Positions 5,928 to 13,742 are shown, numbered from the stretch's first letter. The stretch is 18,541 nucleotides of DNA from Candidatus Pacearchaeota archaeon (GCA_017608985.1 JAFCEV010000008.1:1-18541); one strand, 5' to 3'. Program-made: numbers and translations. The notes: generated from the letters alone by a model not told the origin.

Positions 5928-7160
5928 TCAGTATTTAAAAATGTTTTTGTTCTCAGTTCTGTTAAAAGCATTTAATAATTTAAAAAATTCTTCTTTTTCA
6001 ATAATTTTGTCAGCTTCAGAAAGTCCAATCTGCCCCGCAAATTTTTGGAATGCTTTTGGTTTATATCCTTGTTTTTTTAATGAAGCGATTGTTGGTAAAC
6101 GTGTATCATCCCAACCTTTAAATTTTTTTTTCTCAATTGCTTCCCTCATTTTTGTGGTTGATAACTCAAAATTTTTAAAATGAATTCTTCCTATAAAGCC
6201 TATCCAAGGTGGTTTTTTTCCAAGAGATTTAAAAATCATTTTCTGTCTTTCTGCATTATCCCTGTGGTCTTTTCCTCTGATAATGTGCGTCATTTTTTGT
6301 TCTATATCGTCAACAGCAACAGCAAGATTCATCAGAGGCCAGACTTTGTATTTCTTTCCTTGCAAAGGATGCTTTGTTAAATTTATTCTCGCTAATGGAA
6401 AATCCCTCATTGCAGGATTTTTATGTTTCATTTCTGATTTAAATCTTAAAACAGCTTCTCCTTCTTTATATCCTTTTTTATTCAGCATTTTTTTCCATCT
6501 CTCCAGGTTTTCTTTAATACTTAATTTCCTGCAAGGGCAATTTTTCTTTTCCATAACATACTTTCTGAATTCATCCCCTGAACAGGTACAGACATAAGCA
6601 GAATTTTTTTTGATTAATTTTTTAGCATACTTATAATAAATTTCCATTCTATATGATTGCACCATAACTTCTGCAATGCTGTCTGTCAGCCATTTTGCTT
6701 CCTCTTCAATCATTTTATAAGACGGCTCGTAAATGTTTTTAGGATTTGTATCTTCTATTCTTACATAGAGTTTCCCGCCGTATTTTTTAACATAAAGAAA
6801 ACTCAAGCAAAGAGTTAATGCATGTCCTACATGAAAAGGTCCTGAAGCAGAAGGGGCAAATCTCATTATCACTTTCCCTTTTTTTGCATGCGGAAGTTCC
6901 TCCAGCCCTTTACGAACCTTTCTTTCACTGACACTGATTTTCAAATTTCCAAATTCTTCTTCCTGCTCTTCCAAGGAAAGATTATTTATTTCATTAACAA
7001 TCTTAGCAATATCTTTAGAATATTTTTTTACTTCCTCTTTTTTTAACCCTTCATTGAACAATGCAGAAATAACAGCTCCTTGTTGCGCTTTTCCCTTGTA
7101 AGCAAGTGCATTTTTCAGGGCATATGCACGGGCTTTGATTTTCAGCTCTTTTAGGTTCAT
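5928..7160 (-). CDS. gltX: glutamyl-tRNA synthetase, archaeal type, lacking the C-terminal anticodon-binding domain
   Basis: A class I synthetase of the archaeal type, with an N-terminal helical extension (about 1-95) before the catalytic domain. RFAPSASGPFHVGHA (100-114) is the HIGH motif, LYVRIEDTNPK (131-141) follows, CTC...CPC (191-193, 208-210) is the zinc knuckle, AVAVDDIEQKMTHIIRGKDHRDN (280-302) is the specificity loop region, and LSTTKM (333-338) replaces KMSKS. Archaeal GluRS enzymes are normally about 550-570 aa. This one stops at 410, right after the NAFNR segment that normally leads into the C-terminal beta-barrel anticodon-binding domain. The pilin gene starts 41 bases later, so no missing exon or frame is available nearby. 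It probably gives glutamate to tRNA-Glu, and to tRNA-Gln where GatDE is used, but recognition must differ from the norm. Confidence 0.9.
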   Translation of the reverse strand: MNLKELKIKARAYALKNALAYKGKAQQGAVISALFNEGLKKEEVKKYSKDIAKIVNEINNLSLEEQEEEFGNLKISVSERKVRKGLEELPHAKKGKVIMRFAPSASGPFHVGHALTLCLSFLYVKKYGGKLYVRIEDTNPKNIYEPSYKMIEEEAKWLTDSIAEVMVQSYRMEIYYKYAKKLIKKNSAYVCTCSGDEFRKYVMEKKNCPCRKLSIKENLERWKKMLNKKGYKEGEAVLRFKSEMKHKNPAMRDFPLARINLTKHPLQGKKYKVWPLMNLAVAVDDIEQKMTHIIRGKDHRDNAERQKMIFKSLGKKPPWIGFIGRIHFKNFELSTTKMREAIEKKKFKGWDDTRLPTIASLKKQGYKPKAFQKFAGQIGLSEADKIIEKEEFFKLLNAFNRTENKNIFKY

Positions 7161-7180
7161 ATAAATCTAAAAGAAAAAGG

Positions 7181-7190
7181 ATTAATAAAT
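7181..7190 (-). promoter_or_regulatory. possible TATA element for gltX
   Basis: ATTTATTAAT on the minus strand lies 21-30 bases before the gltX ATG, in the 33-base gap behind the coiled-coil gene. It is a weaker match than the others. Confidence 0.35.
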
Positions 7191-7193
7191 CTT

Positions 7194-7517
7194 TCAATAA
7201 CTTCCGACATTTGCTTTTCTTTCTAATACCTCAATTCTCTGTTGCAGGTGATAAATCTGATTCGATAAATCTTCAATTTTTTCTGTGAGCTGTAAAAGTC
7301 TTTTTGAAAGCTGTCTTTTTCTTGTTTCTATAGTTGAAGAAATATCAACAGTGTCATCAGAACTTGTTCTTGAAGCAGAAGCCATATCTCCTAAAAAGCC
7401 AAAACTCTCTGAAGAATCTGTTTCTGAATTACTTTGAAGTTCCGCTGCTTTTTCCTGCTCTCTTTTATATTTTTCAGTCAGGTCAAGAATTTTTTTTCTC
7501 CTTCTGAAAATCCCCAT
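7194..7517 (-). CDS. small coiled-coil protein, 107 aa
   Basis: An unrecognised protein that begins with a basic head (MGIFRRRKKILDLTEKYKRE), continues with a Ser/Thr-rich probably disordered linker (about 25-60) and ends with a heptad-patterned helix, RLLQLTEKIEDLSNQIYHLQQ (72-93 in part), typical of a dimeric coiled coil. I recall similar short proteins starting with a DLTEKYK-type segment in DPANN genomes, without known function. The TATA box at 7539-7546 (minus strand) supports the ATG at 7517. It is divergent from the 495-aa unknown gene, with 144 bases between, and lies upstream of gltX on the same strand with a 33-base gap. Confidence 0.75.
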   Translation of the reverse strand: MGIFRRRKKILDLTEKYKREQEKAAELQSNSETDSSESFGFLGDMASASRTSSDDTVDISSTIETRKRQLSKRLLQLTEKIEDLSNQIYHLQQRIEVLERKANVGSY

Positions 7518-7538
7518 AAATTATTCAAGTTATTGTTA

Positions 7539-7546
7539 TTTATAAA
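7539..7546 (-). promoter_or_regulatory. TATA box for the coiled-coil gene
   Basis: TTTATAAA, a palindrome, lies 22-29 bases upstream of the ATG at 7517 on the minus strand. Confidence 0.6.
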
Positions 7547-7634
7547 GATTTATTTATTAATTGTAAATTCTTTTATAGAGAGTATCTGGAAATCGCTGTT
7601 CTGTATTTCGAGTAAGTTCAAATTGCAAACATTT

Positions 7635-7642
7635 TTTAAATA
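7635..7642 (+). promoter_or_regulatory. TATA box for the 495-aa gene
   Basis: TTTAAATA lies at -27 to -20 from the ATG at 7662. This decides the start: upstream in-frame ATGs from 7434 on would read through this promoter and through the opposite gene. Confidence 0.6.
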
Positions 7643-7661
7643 CAACTCTCTTTATTTTTAT

Positions 7662-9149
7662 ATGGTTGCAACAATCCAGCAAATCATCGGGAAAATAAAT
7701 CCTTTATTATACTCAAAAAACGGAAAGGAATTATTGAAAAAATATAGTTCTGCTGATAAAATTCCTGCAGAAGAAGTAGAACCTCAGGCAGCCAGATTTT
7801 TCAGAAAAGATGGATATTTTATGCCTGACAAAAACGGCACAGAAGCATCCTATAATCTTGTCTATGATTCGTCTTCTGAAACATTAGAACCTATTTACTT
7901 TTTCATTCTTGATTTAATGAATGATTTTGGTTTGGCTCCTAAAAAATATTCGGATAATTTCTCTTCCTCTCCTGGTTCAGGACATTTTGCAGAACTTGGA
8001 CAAAGAGCAACAATTATGCAACAACAAGGAACAAAAATCCTGGGGGATATAAACACTGTATTAAGAAGTGTCTTGAATATAATTTATGATTTAAAAGAAT
8101 TCAGAATTAGATTGCAAGCCTATGATGATTTAAAATCACCAGACAAAAAAGAAGCAGCAATATTAAGTTTGAAGCAGATTTGGATGGATAAGGTTGACAT
8201 AACAAAAGGAAATTCAAGCATAAAAGCTATGACATTGACTCAGGCAGGATTTACAACTCTGATAGATGCTTTTTTAGCTGTAAAAGACATAAAAGACGTT
8301 GACAAACTTGATTTAAACGACAGAGTTAAAAGAATTTTAAGACCGCGAGTTCATGAGTTTAATTCATGGATTGAACAATCTGAGAGGGAATTAAGAAAAA
8401 GGTATGAGCTCGAAAAAACATATCTTAAAAGCCAGGTAAATAGTTTAAAACTTTATTCGCGATGGGCAAAGCCATATCTTAGAACTGCATATGAATTAGA
8501 ATCAAAAGAAATGGGAAGAGAGGCTGCACTTGTAAAAACTTTCAATAGTATTATCTTGGAATTAACTTTGCTTGGCAAAAATAAAATAGACGTGAAAAGT
8601 TCAGCTATTGAAGGAATTCTGCCAAAAGAATTACAAAAAATGAAACTTAAAAGAGATTATTATAGTTGCATACTTGTAGAATTCAGATTTAGGGGGATTC
8701 CTCAAAGAGTCAGTCAGCAACCTCATTATACTTTTGGGGGAAGAGCAGAAGTAACATTCAAAGCATATGCTCTTAATGAGCATGAACTGGAAAAACTGGA
8801 TAAAGAAGTTGAAAAATTAGATGTTGGAGATGTTCTTGGATTAATTGAAGGCACAACCACAGAAAGTTTAAGCCAGTTGCAAGATGAGATAAATTTTTTC
8901 TTGGAAGAGAAAGAAGAAACAAAAGAATCTCCAAAAGACACATCAAATCCTTTTTTCGCACTGATTGGAAAATATAATGAGAAACCAGAAAAAAAAGAGA
9001 AGAAAACAGAGGTTGAAAAAAAATTAGAGCCTGACAACTGGATTGAGAAAACCCAGATACGCCCTCTAGCTATGGAAAAAGCAGTTGATACAGCATTTAA
9101 TATTTTTGATGTTTATAAAAAAGCCCATGGCATGCCGAGTTATACTTAG
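7662..9149 (+). CDS. conserved-looking hypothetical protein, 495 aa
   Basis: A large soluble, mainly helical protein of unknown function. It starts MVATIQQIIGKINPLLYSKN. The central part has long helices such as GQRATIMQQQGTKILGDIN and EQSERELRKRYELEKTYLKS. After these comes a probable beta-rich section (SCILVEFRFRGIPQRVSQQP, GGRAEVTFKAYAL), followed by helices with a KLDKEVEKLDVGDVLGLIEG segment. The last about 80 residues include a charged, lysine-rich linker and end KKAHGMPSYT. There is no signal peptide, membrane segment or catalytic motif I can name. I believe relatives occur in Pacearchaeota/Woesearchaeota genomes, but this is from memory. The longer frame from 7434 was rejected because its first 76 residues overlap the divergent promoter and the coiled-coil gene. 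Confidence 0.85.
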   Translation: MVATIQQIIGKINPLLYSKNGKELLKKYSSADKIPAEEVEPQAARFFRKDGYFMPDKNGTEASYNLVYDSSSETLEPIYFFILDLMNDFGLAPKKYSDNFSSSPGSGHFAELGQRATIMQQQGTKILGDINTVLRSVLNIIYDLKEFRIRLQAYDDLKSPDKKEAAILSLKQIWMDKVDITKGNSSIKAMTLTQAGFTTLIDAFLAVKDIKDVDKLDLNDRVKRILRPRVHEFNSWIEQSERELRKRYELEKTYLKSQVNSLKLYSRWAKPYLRTAYELESKEMGREAALVKTFNSIILELTLLGKNKIDVKSSAIEGILPKELQKMKLKRDYYSCILVEFRFRGIPQRVSQQPHYTFGGRAEVTFKAYALNEHELEKLDKEVEKLDVGDVLGLIEGTTTESLSQLQDEINFFLEEKEETKESPKDTSNPFFALIGKYNEKPEKKEKKTEVEKKLEPDNWIEKTQIRPLAMEKAVDTAFNIFDVYKKAHGMPSYT

Positions 9150-9183
9150 TTCCTTATTATAAAGAACTAAAAAATTCACTAAC

Positions 9184-9191
9184 TTTATATA
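9184..9191 (+). promoter_or_regulatory. TATA box for the 183-aa gene
   Basis: TTTATATA lies at -29 to -22 from the ATG at 9213. Confidence 0.65.
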
Positions 9192-9212
9192 TTTCTCTGT
9201 TTTTATTAAATC

Positions 9213-9764
9213 ATGCCAAGAAAAAAGAAAAAAGATGAAATTGAAAAAGAAAATGAAGAAGCTGAATTAGAAGAAACTGGAGAGGAACCTGAATCTGAAG
9301 AATTTAAAGACTGGAAAGAAATTGATGAAAACAGATTTACTGAATTTTTAGAGCAGACAGAAATTAAAGCACCTGTTCTAGAAAAGATAGCAGTTGCATC
9401 TGAATCAAGAGCTACAGATTTAGAACAGGATTTGTCTGAAATTCCTAATTTAGAAGAGGATAAAAAAGAAAATGAATTTAGTTATCTTCCCAAAACCGAA
9501 AAAGAAGAACCAAAATATATCACTTCTGGAGAAGAAATAGAAAAAACAACTGCTCCTTCCCGCATTGATGTCACAACTCTTGGAAAAGAACCAAATATTC
9601 TCCCAAAAGAAGTGGGTTTTTCACCATCTCCGCATGCAAACATAGGAGAATCAAGTAACATAGAAAAATACACTTCTCCAGACAGATTTGACATTACTAA
9701 AATAGGAAAACAAGACTCTTTTAAAAAACAGGAAGTAAAATATGAACCTTCTAAGAAGTATTGA
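9213..9764 (+). CDS. acidic, largely disordered protein with an internal repeat, 183 aa
   Basis: The protein starts with a basic patch (MPRKKKKDE), is then dominated by Glu and Lys, and has little hydrophobic core. One segment (32-60, with FKDWKEIDENRFTEFLEQTE) could fold as a short helix pair. Near the C-terminus a 20-residue unit occurs twice: IEKTTAPSRIDVTTLGKEPN (109-128) and IEKYTSPDRFDITKIGKQDS (150-169). The repeats could be short linear motifs that bind a partner. It lies 63 bases behind the 495-aa gene and 221 bases before the TIM-barrel gene, with its own TATA box. Function unknown; a scaffold or adaptor for its neighbours is only a guess. Confidence 0.8.
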   Translation: MPRKKKKDEIEKENEEAELEETGEEPESEEFKDWKEIDENRFTEFLEQTEIKAPVLEKIAVASESRATDLEQDLSEIPNLEEDKKENEFSYLPKTEKEEPKYITSGEEIEKTTAPSRIDVTTLGKEPNILPKEVGFSPSPHANIGESSNIEKYTSPDRFDITKIGKQDSFKKQEVKYEPSKKY

Positions 9765-9985
9765 TTCAGGAATATTCTTTTAAATAATTACTCATTGCCT
9801 TATATATCCTTTAAAAAAGATATTAGTTATTTATTATTTTCTAGACTAATTTTACAATGTTGAATTATAGATAATTGTTCCTTAGAAGGATTCTTAGTGC
9901 TCTTTAAGAAAAACATTCCGAGATAGTCTTGAGCATATAATTATGTTTTAGTTAATTATATAAATAATTATTTTTTATATAAAAT
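9765..9985 (+). other. intergenic region, 221 bp
   Basis: This is the longest gap in the window. It is very AT-rich and holds no open frame of useful length, tRNA or repeat that I can see. Its 3' end carries the promoter of the TIM-barrel gene. The T-rich start (TTCTTTTAAATAATT) might end transcription of the 183-aa gene. Confidence 0.4.
9956..9964 (+). promoter_or_regulatory. TATA box for the TIM-barrel gene
   Basis: TTATATAAA lies at -30 to -22 from the ATG at 9986. A second AT-rich run abuts the ATG itself. Confidence 0.6.
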
Positions 9986-11755
9986 ATGGAAAAAGGTGAT
10001 TATACTATAAATAATTTTTATCAGGGAGGATATTCTTCTTTCAGTCCTTCATATGGAGATGTATTTACTGGTTATCATGTTGATGCAGGAAGTTTAGGAT
10101 TAACTACAGATCCTAGAACAGCAAACATAATTAAAGACGCTAATATAAAATTTGCATCAGGAATAAAACAGATAGAACTTGCTTTGATTTCTCCTGAAAT
10201 TTTTGATTCAATTCCAAAAGACCAATTAAAAGAAATCCATAGAATGAGCAAATTAACAGGAGCAGAAGTGTCTGTGCATGGTCCTGTTATAGATACAACA
10301 GGCATGAGTAGAGAAGGATTCAGTGAATTAAATCGTGAAGCTTCTGAAAGAAGAATAATAGATGTTGTCCAGAGAAGCCATGAAATTGACCCAAAAGGAA
10401 ACATTCCAATTACATTTCACTCTGCAGAAGGAATTCCTGGAACAGAATGGGAGACTCTTGAAGAAGACAGAAAAGCAAAGAAATTAATTGTAATTAACAA
10501 AGAATCAGGAAAGATGGTTCCTATTGAAGCAGAAAAAAGATATTATCCTGGAGAAGATATTACAAAAATAGAACCTTCTCCTCCTGAAGAAGAATTAGAA
10601 CTCCTCAACAGAACAGAATGGAGTAATTCTCTTAATCAAAGTTTTTTTAACAAAGAAAGAGCAGACGAGATTCTTCAGCAAAATCAGATTCAGATTGCAC
10701 ATGTATTGGATGGATTGAAAAAGGGGTATATTCGTGAAGAAGATATAAACAAGATTCCTGAATATAAACAAGCTATGTTTCATTATCATAGTGCTAAAAA
10801 TTACCTTAATGATGTTAATAAAAATATAAATGCTCTATTTAGCAAAGCATACAAATACGGGACTCCTGACCAGCAAAAAGAACTGGCAAAAATAGCAGAA
10901 AAATTTCAGCAAGAAGTGAAAAAATCAGAAGGATGTCCAGTAGCATATTCTCGGGCAATGCACGGCTTATTAATTAATCTGCAAAGAGATGATTTAATTC
11001 CTGAAATGTATGTTCCTATTGAAGAATTTGCTATTAGTCAGTCTTCAAAAACTTTCGGGAATACTGCTTTTGAAGCTTATAAAAAATTCGGAAGCAGAGC
11101 ACCTATAATTTCAATAGAAAATCCTCCTGTAGGAACAGCTCTGAGTACAGGAGAAGATTTAAGAAAATTAATAGAAGAATCAAGAAAGCAGTTTGTAAAA
11201 AAGGCTGTAGAAAGCGGAAAACTTTCAGAATCAGAAGCGCGAACACAGGCAGAAAAATTAATCGGTGCTACATGGGATGTCGGACACATCAATATGCTAA
11301 GAAAACAGGGATTTGGAGAAAAAGAAGTCATAAAAGAAACAGAAAAAATCGCACCTTTTGTCAAGCATATTCATCTTTCAGATAATTTCGGATTTGAGCA
11401 TACAGAACTTCCTATGGGCATGGGTAACGTTCCGCTGAAAGAAATGATGGAGAAACTTCCTGAAAAAGATGTGAAGAAAATTATTGAAGCAGGACAATGG
11501 TGGCAACACATGCAGACATCCCCTGTTAGAGAATCTTTTGAAGCATTAGGTTCAAGGATGTATGAAGGAGGGCCTTTTTGGAACCAAGCAATAGGACTTC
11601 AGCAAGGATATTTTTCAGGATATGGTATGATGCTTCCCCCACAAAATTACCAGTTTTGGGGTTCTGGATTTTCAATGCAATCTTTACCTATGGAACTTGG
11701 CGGACAAATTCCGGGAGGCAAAGGGGGAAGAATGAGCGGAACACCGATGGAGTAA
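9986..11755 (+). CDS. TIM-barrel metalloprotein, endonuclease IV/xylose isomerase-like, with a large insertion
   Basis: The order of likely metal-binding motifs follows the AP-endonuclease IV / sugar-isomerase superfamily: SVHGP (H98), TFHSAEG (H145), SIENP (E378), TWDVGHIN (D431, H434), HIHLSDN (H461/H463), FEHTELPMGMGN (H472) and IIEAGQWW (E501). Between the second and third motifs, about 160-345, is a long, mainly helical insertion not found in ordinary family members, which run 280-310 aa. Residues 1-40 (Tyr/Gly/Ser-rich) and 540-589 (Gly, Met, Gln and Pro-rich, ending GGRMSGTPME) are low-complexity extensions. It could cut abasic DNA, isomerise a sugar or do something new; the sequence does not decide. 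It is full length with an undamaged frame. It starts after its own TATA box and is followed 54 bases later by the nucleotidyltransferase gene. Confidence 0.85.
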   Translation: MEKGDYTINNFYQGGYSSFSPSYGDVFTGYHVDAGSLGLTTDPRTANIIKDANIKFASGIKQIELALISPEIFDSIPKDQLKEIHRMSKLTGAEVSVHGPVIDTTGMSREGFSELNREASERRIIDVVQRSHEIDPKGNIPITFHSAEGIPGTEWETLEEDRKAKKLIVINKESGKMVPIEAEKRYYPGEDITKIEPSPPEEELELLNRTEWSNSLNQSFFNKERADEILQQNQIQIAHVLDGLKKGYIREEDINKIPEYKQAMFHYHSAKNYLNDVNKNINALFSKAYKYGTPDQQKELAKIAEKFQQEVKKSEGCPVAYSRAMHGLLINLQRDDLIPEMYVPIEEFAISQSSKTFGNTAFEAYKKFGSRAPIISIENPPVGTALSTGEDLRKLIEESRKQFVKKAVESGKLSESEARTQAEKLIGATWDVGHINMLRKQGFGEKEVIKETEKIAPFVKHIHLSDNFGFEHTELPMGMGNVPLKEMMEKLPEKDVKKIIEAGQWWQHMQTSPVRESFEALGSRMYEGGPFWNQAIGLQQGYFSGYGMMLPPQNYQFWGSGFSMQSLPMELGGQIPGGKGGRMSGTPME

Positions 11756-11773
11756 CCACTTTATTCCAGTAAA

Positions 11774-11781
11774 TTTAAAAA
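11774..11781 (+). promoter_or_regulatory. possible TATA element for the nucleotidyltransferase gene
   Basis: TTTAAAAA lies at -36 to -29 from the ATG at 11810, a little farther than the others. Co-transcription with the TIM-barrel gene is equally possible. Confidence 0.35.
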
Positions 11782-11809
11782 CCAAATAAACTTAACATAA
11801 ATATAAAAG

Positions 11810-12667
11810 ATGGTGAAGAAAAAAACTTCTAAAAAATCAAAGAAATCCAGGAAGAAAATTCCAAAATCAGCTGAGAAAGATTTTCCGACATTAAAACTGA
11901 AAAAAGAGCATGACATTGCCATGGATTTTGCAGTAAAAGCCTATAAAAATTTTGATAAAATTATAAAATCAATTATACTTTTCGGTTCTTCGGTCAAGCA
12001 AAGTTCTGTCGCAGGTTCAGATATAGATATAATTCTTGTAATAGATGATGCTTCTGTTCACTGGGACCAGGAATTAATTGCATGGTACAGGCAAGAACTG
12101 GACAGGCTTTTGAAGAAAAATCCTTACAAGCAAGATCTTCATATTAATACAGTAAAACTAAGCACATGGTGGGAGGATTTAATGAGAGGAGATCCTGTTG
12201 TCCTTAATATCCTAAGACATGGAGAAGCTCTGATTGATTATGCAGGTTTCTTTAATCCTTTAAAACATCTTTTAATAGAAGGAAAAATAAAATCAACTCC
12301 GGAAGCAATTTACAGTTGTCTTCAAAGAGCCCCCATGCACATCACAAGAAGCAAAGCTTCAGAATTAAATGCGATTGAAGGACTGCACTGGGCCATGGTT
12401 GATTCTGCACATGCAGCTCTAATTGCAGCGAATGTCTCTCCTCCATCGCCAGAGCACATTCCTGTAAATTTGAAAGACACATTTGTCAATGCAGGAAAAT
12501 TGAAAATGAAATATGTTGTCTGGTATAGGGATTTGCTTGTTCTTCACAAAAAGATTATCCATGGAGAAACAAAAGATTTGAAAGGAGTTGAAATAGACGA
12601 CTGGCAGGAAAAAACAGAAGAATTTTTGAAAGTTATGGCTGAATTGGTTAAGAATTCTGTTAGTTAA
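11810..12667 (+). CDS. nucleotidyltransferase with HEPN-like C-terminal domain, 285 aa
   Basis: After a very basic N-terminal tail (residues 1-22, mostly Lys and Ser) comes a polymerase-beta-type (MNT) nucleotidyltransferase domain. It shows ILFGSSVKQSSVAGSDIDII (57-75 region) with the G-S motif (G59, S60), metal-binding D71 and D73, and a possible third acid, D109, in KQDLHINT. Then RGDPVVLNILRHGEALIDY and STPEAIY lead to a helical part with WAMVDSAHAALIAANVSPPS (194-213), which resembles HEPN domains. R240-x5-H246 in WYRDLLVLHKK fits the R-x4-6-H ribonuclease motif of active HEPN proteins. Fused NTase-HEPN proteins include toxin-antitoxin and small-molecule- or RNA-modifying families; which applies is unknown. 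A paralogue sits at 15054-16610. Confidence 0.85.
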   Translation: MVKKKTSKKSKKSRKKIPKSAEKDFPTLKLKKEHDIAMDFAVKAYKNFDKIIKSIILFGSSVKQSSVAGSDIDIILVIDDASVHWDQELIAWYRQELDRLLKKNPYKQDLHINTVKLSTWWEDLMRGDPVVLNILRHGEALIDYAGFFNPLKHLLIEGKIKSTPEAIYSCLQRAPMHITRSKASELNAIEGLHWAMVDSAHAALIAANVSPPSPEHIPVNLKDTFVNAGKLKMKYVVWYRDLLVLHKKIIHGETKDLKGVEIDDWQEKTEEFLKVMAELVKNSVS

Positions 12668-12686
12668 ATTTTAAAAAATTTAAAAT
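12668..12686. terminator. AT-only inverted repeat between convergent genes
   Basis: ATTTTAAA, a three-base AAA loop, then TTTAAAAT forms a perfect 8-bp inverted repeat directly after the stop of the plus-strand gene and 36 bases from the end of the minus-strand operon. It could end transcription from either side, but pure A/T palindromes also arise by chance in such DNA. Confidence 0.3.
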
Positions 12687-12721
12687 GATGTTTTATTAAT
12701 TCTATCAAGTAATATTTCAAT

Positions 12722-13090
12722 CTAATTATGAAAAGCTTCTTCTATTTTATTATTATATTCCTGATTAAGAAATTCATATTTCTCTTGATTATATTTCTTA
12801 ATTTCCATACCTTCATAACTAACATCATCTTTTAAGTAGTTATCTAAATCATCAAATCTTACATCTTCATCAGCAGGTTCTTTGTCTTTTGGAAAATAAT
12901 TTTTACGTGCTTCGTTTAATAATGTCCCAAAAGCAATAAGTCCCGCAGTACTATAACTTAAATAAGCAGCATCTTCCATTTTTTGTTTTTTTACCCTGTC
13001 TATAACATAATTTTTACCAATTGACAAACCTGTTCCTAAACCAATAGTTCCTAAAAAAGCACCCAATAGTAATTTATTTATTGTTTTCAT
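12722..13090 (-). CDS. small membrane-associated hypothetical protein, 122 aa
   Basis: The N-terminus has a hydrophobic, Gly-rich segment (LLLGAFLGTIGLGTGLSIG, residues 7-25) and a second, weaker one at about 45-60 (YSTAGLIAFGTLL), separated by a basic stretch. The C-terminal half is charged, with many Asp, Glu, Lys and Tyr residues, and probably lies in the cytoplasm or outside the cell. No known family is recognised. It is the last gene of a three-gene minus-strand operon: its ATG comes 2 bases after the stop of the 215-aa gene, with no obvious Shine-Dalgarno. Confidence 0.7.
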   Translation of the reverse strand: MKTINKLLLGAFLGTIGLGTGLSIGKNYVIDRVKKQKMEDAAYLSYSTAGLIAFGTLLNEARKNYFPKDKEPADEDVRFDDLDNYLKDDVSYEGMEIKKYNQEKYEFLNQEYNNKIEEAFHN

Positions 13091-13092
13091 TT

Positions 13093-13740
13093 TTATTTAA
13101 AGAGGTTTTTATTTTCTTTCTTAGGAGCAGGATTATATTTTTCAATAACTCCACTTAAGTATTCCTTAATATCTCCAAGATAATTTGCATCGATTACTTT
13201 TTTTGCTGCAGTAAGTCTATAAGCTTCTATAAGTTTATCATATATTCCTAATGCAGTTTTTTCATCTTCATCTAATTTTTCAGGATTAATCATTATTTTT
13301 CCGTCTTTTTCTTCAGCTGCTTTTTGAATTAACTTCGCATGAATATACCCTTTTAATTTTTCAGGCAGTTTGAAATCTAATTCAGGAACAAAATTATTAA
13401 CTCCTTCTGCTAAATCCTCAAGATAAGAAGTTTCCATAACCTGTTCAAGCCCCTCCATTATCTTGTATGAAATATCATAATTTGAAGGATAAGTAGGTTC
13501 ACCTGCAACTCCGAGAGATTTATATTTCTTGCTTAATTCTTGATATTGTTCTTCTTTTGCATCTTTAATCTCTTTACTATTAAATGCGTGCTTTGAATTT
13601 TCTGATCCAAAAGTACCATATTTTGTCTTATCTGAAGCAAGATTAGCACCTAAAGTATTTTGAATTAAAATATTCTCCAAAGTAGACAAAGTTAAATTTC
13701 TCATGCTTTCTTTTTCTGTTGGTTTTTTTTCGTCTGTCAT
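13093..13740 (-). CDS. hypothetical soluble protein, 215 aa
   Basis: A charged protein rich in Lys, Glu, Asn and Tyr, without signal peptide or membrane segments. Its N-terminus looks disordered (MTDEKKPTEKESMRN). Helical segments follow, such as YDISYKIMEGLEQVMETSYL and YDKLIEAYRLTAAKKVIDAN. It ends in a basic tail, NPAPKKENKNLFK. I do not recognise a family. A Shine-Dalgarno (AAGGAGATA) lies inside the last codons of the upstream gene, and only 2 bases separate the two, so translation is probably coupled. The tight packing with both neighbours suggests the three products act together. Confidence 0.72.
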   Translation of the reverse strand: MTDEKKPTEKESMRNLTLSTLENILIQNTLGANLASDKTKYGTFGSENSKHAFNSKEIKDAKEEQYQELSKKYKSLGVAGEPTYPSNYDISYKIMEGLEQVMETSYLEDLAEGVNNFVPELDFKLPEKLKGYIHAKLIQKAAEEKDGKIMINPEKLDEDEKTALGIYDKLIEAYRLTAAKKVIDANYLGDIKEYLSGVIEKYNPAPKKENKNLFK

Positions 13741-13742
13741 CT

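Noticed and set aside
7434..7661. In-frame extension upstream of the 495-aa gene (76 more residues)
   Set aside because: It overlaps the divergent coiled-coil gene and both TATA boxes, its composition is Phe/Leu/Ser-rich unlike the rest of the protein, and the ATG at 7662 has a promoter at the right spacing.
9146..9170. TTAGTTC ... GAACTAA inverted repeat after the 495-aa gene
   Set aside because: The loop is 11 bases, the stem is AT-rich and it is followed by A rather than T, so a terminator call is not supported.
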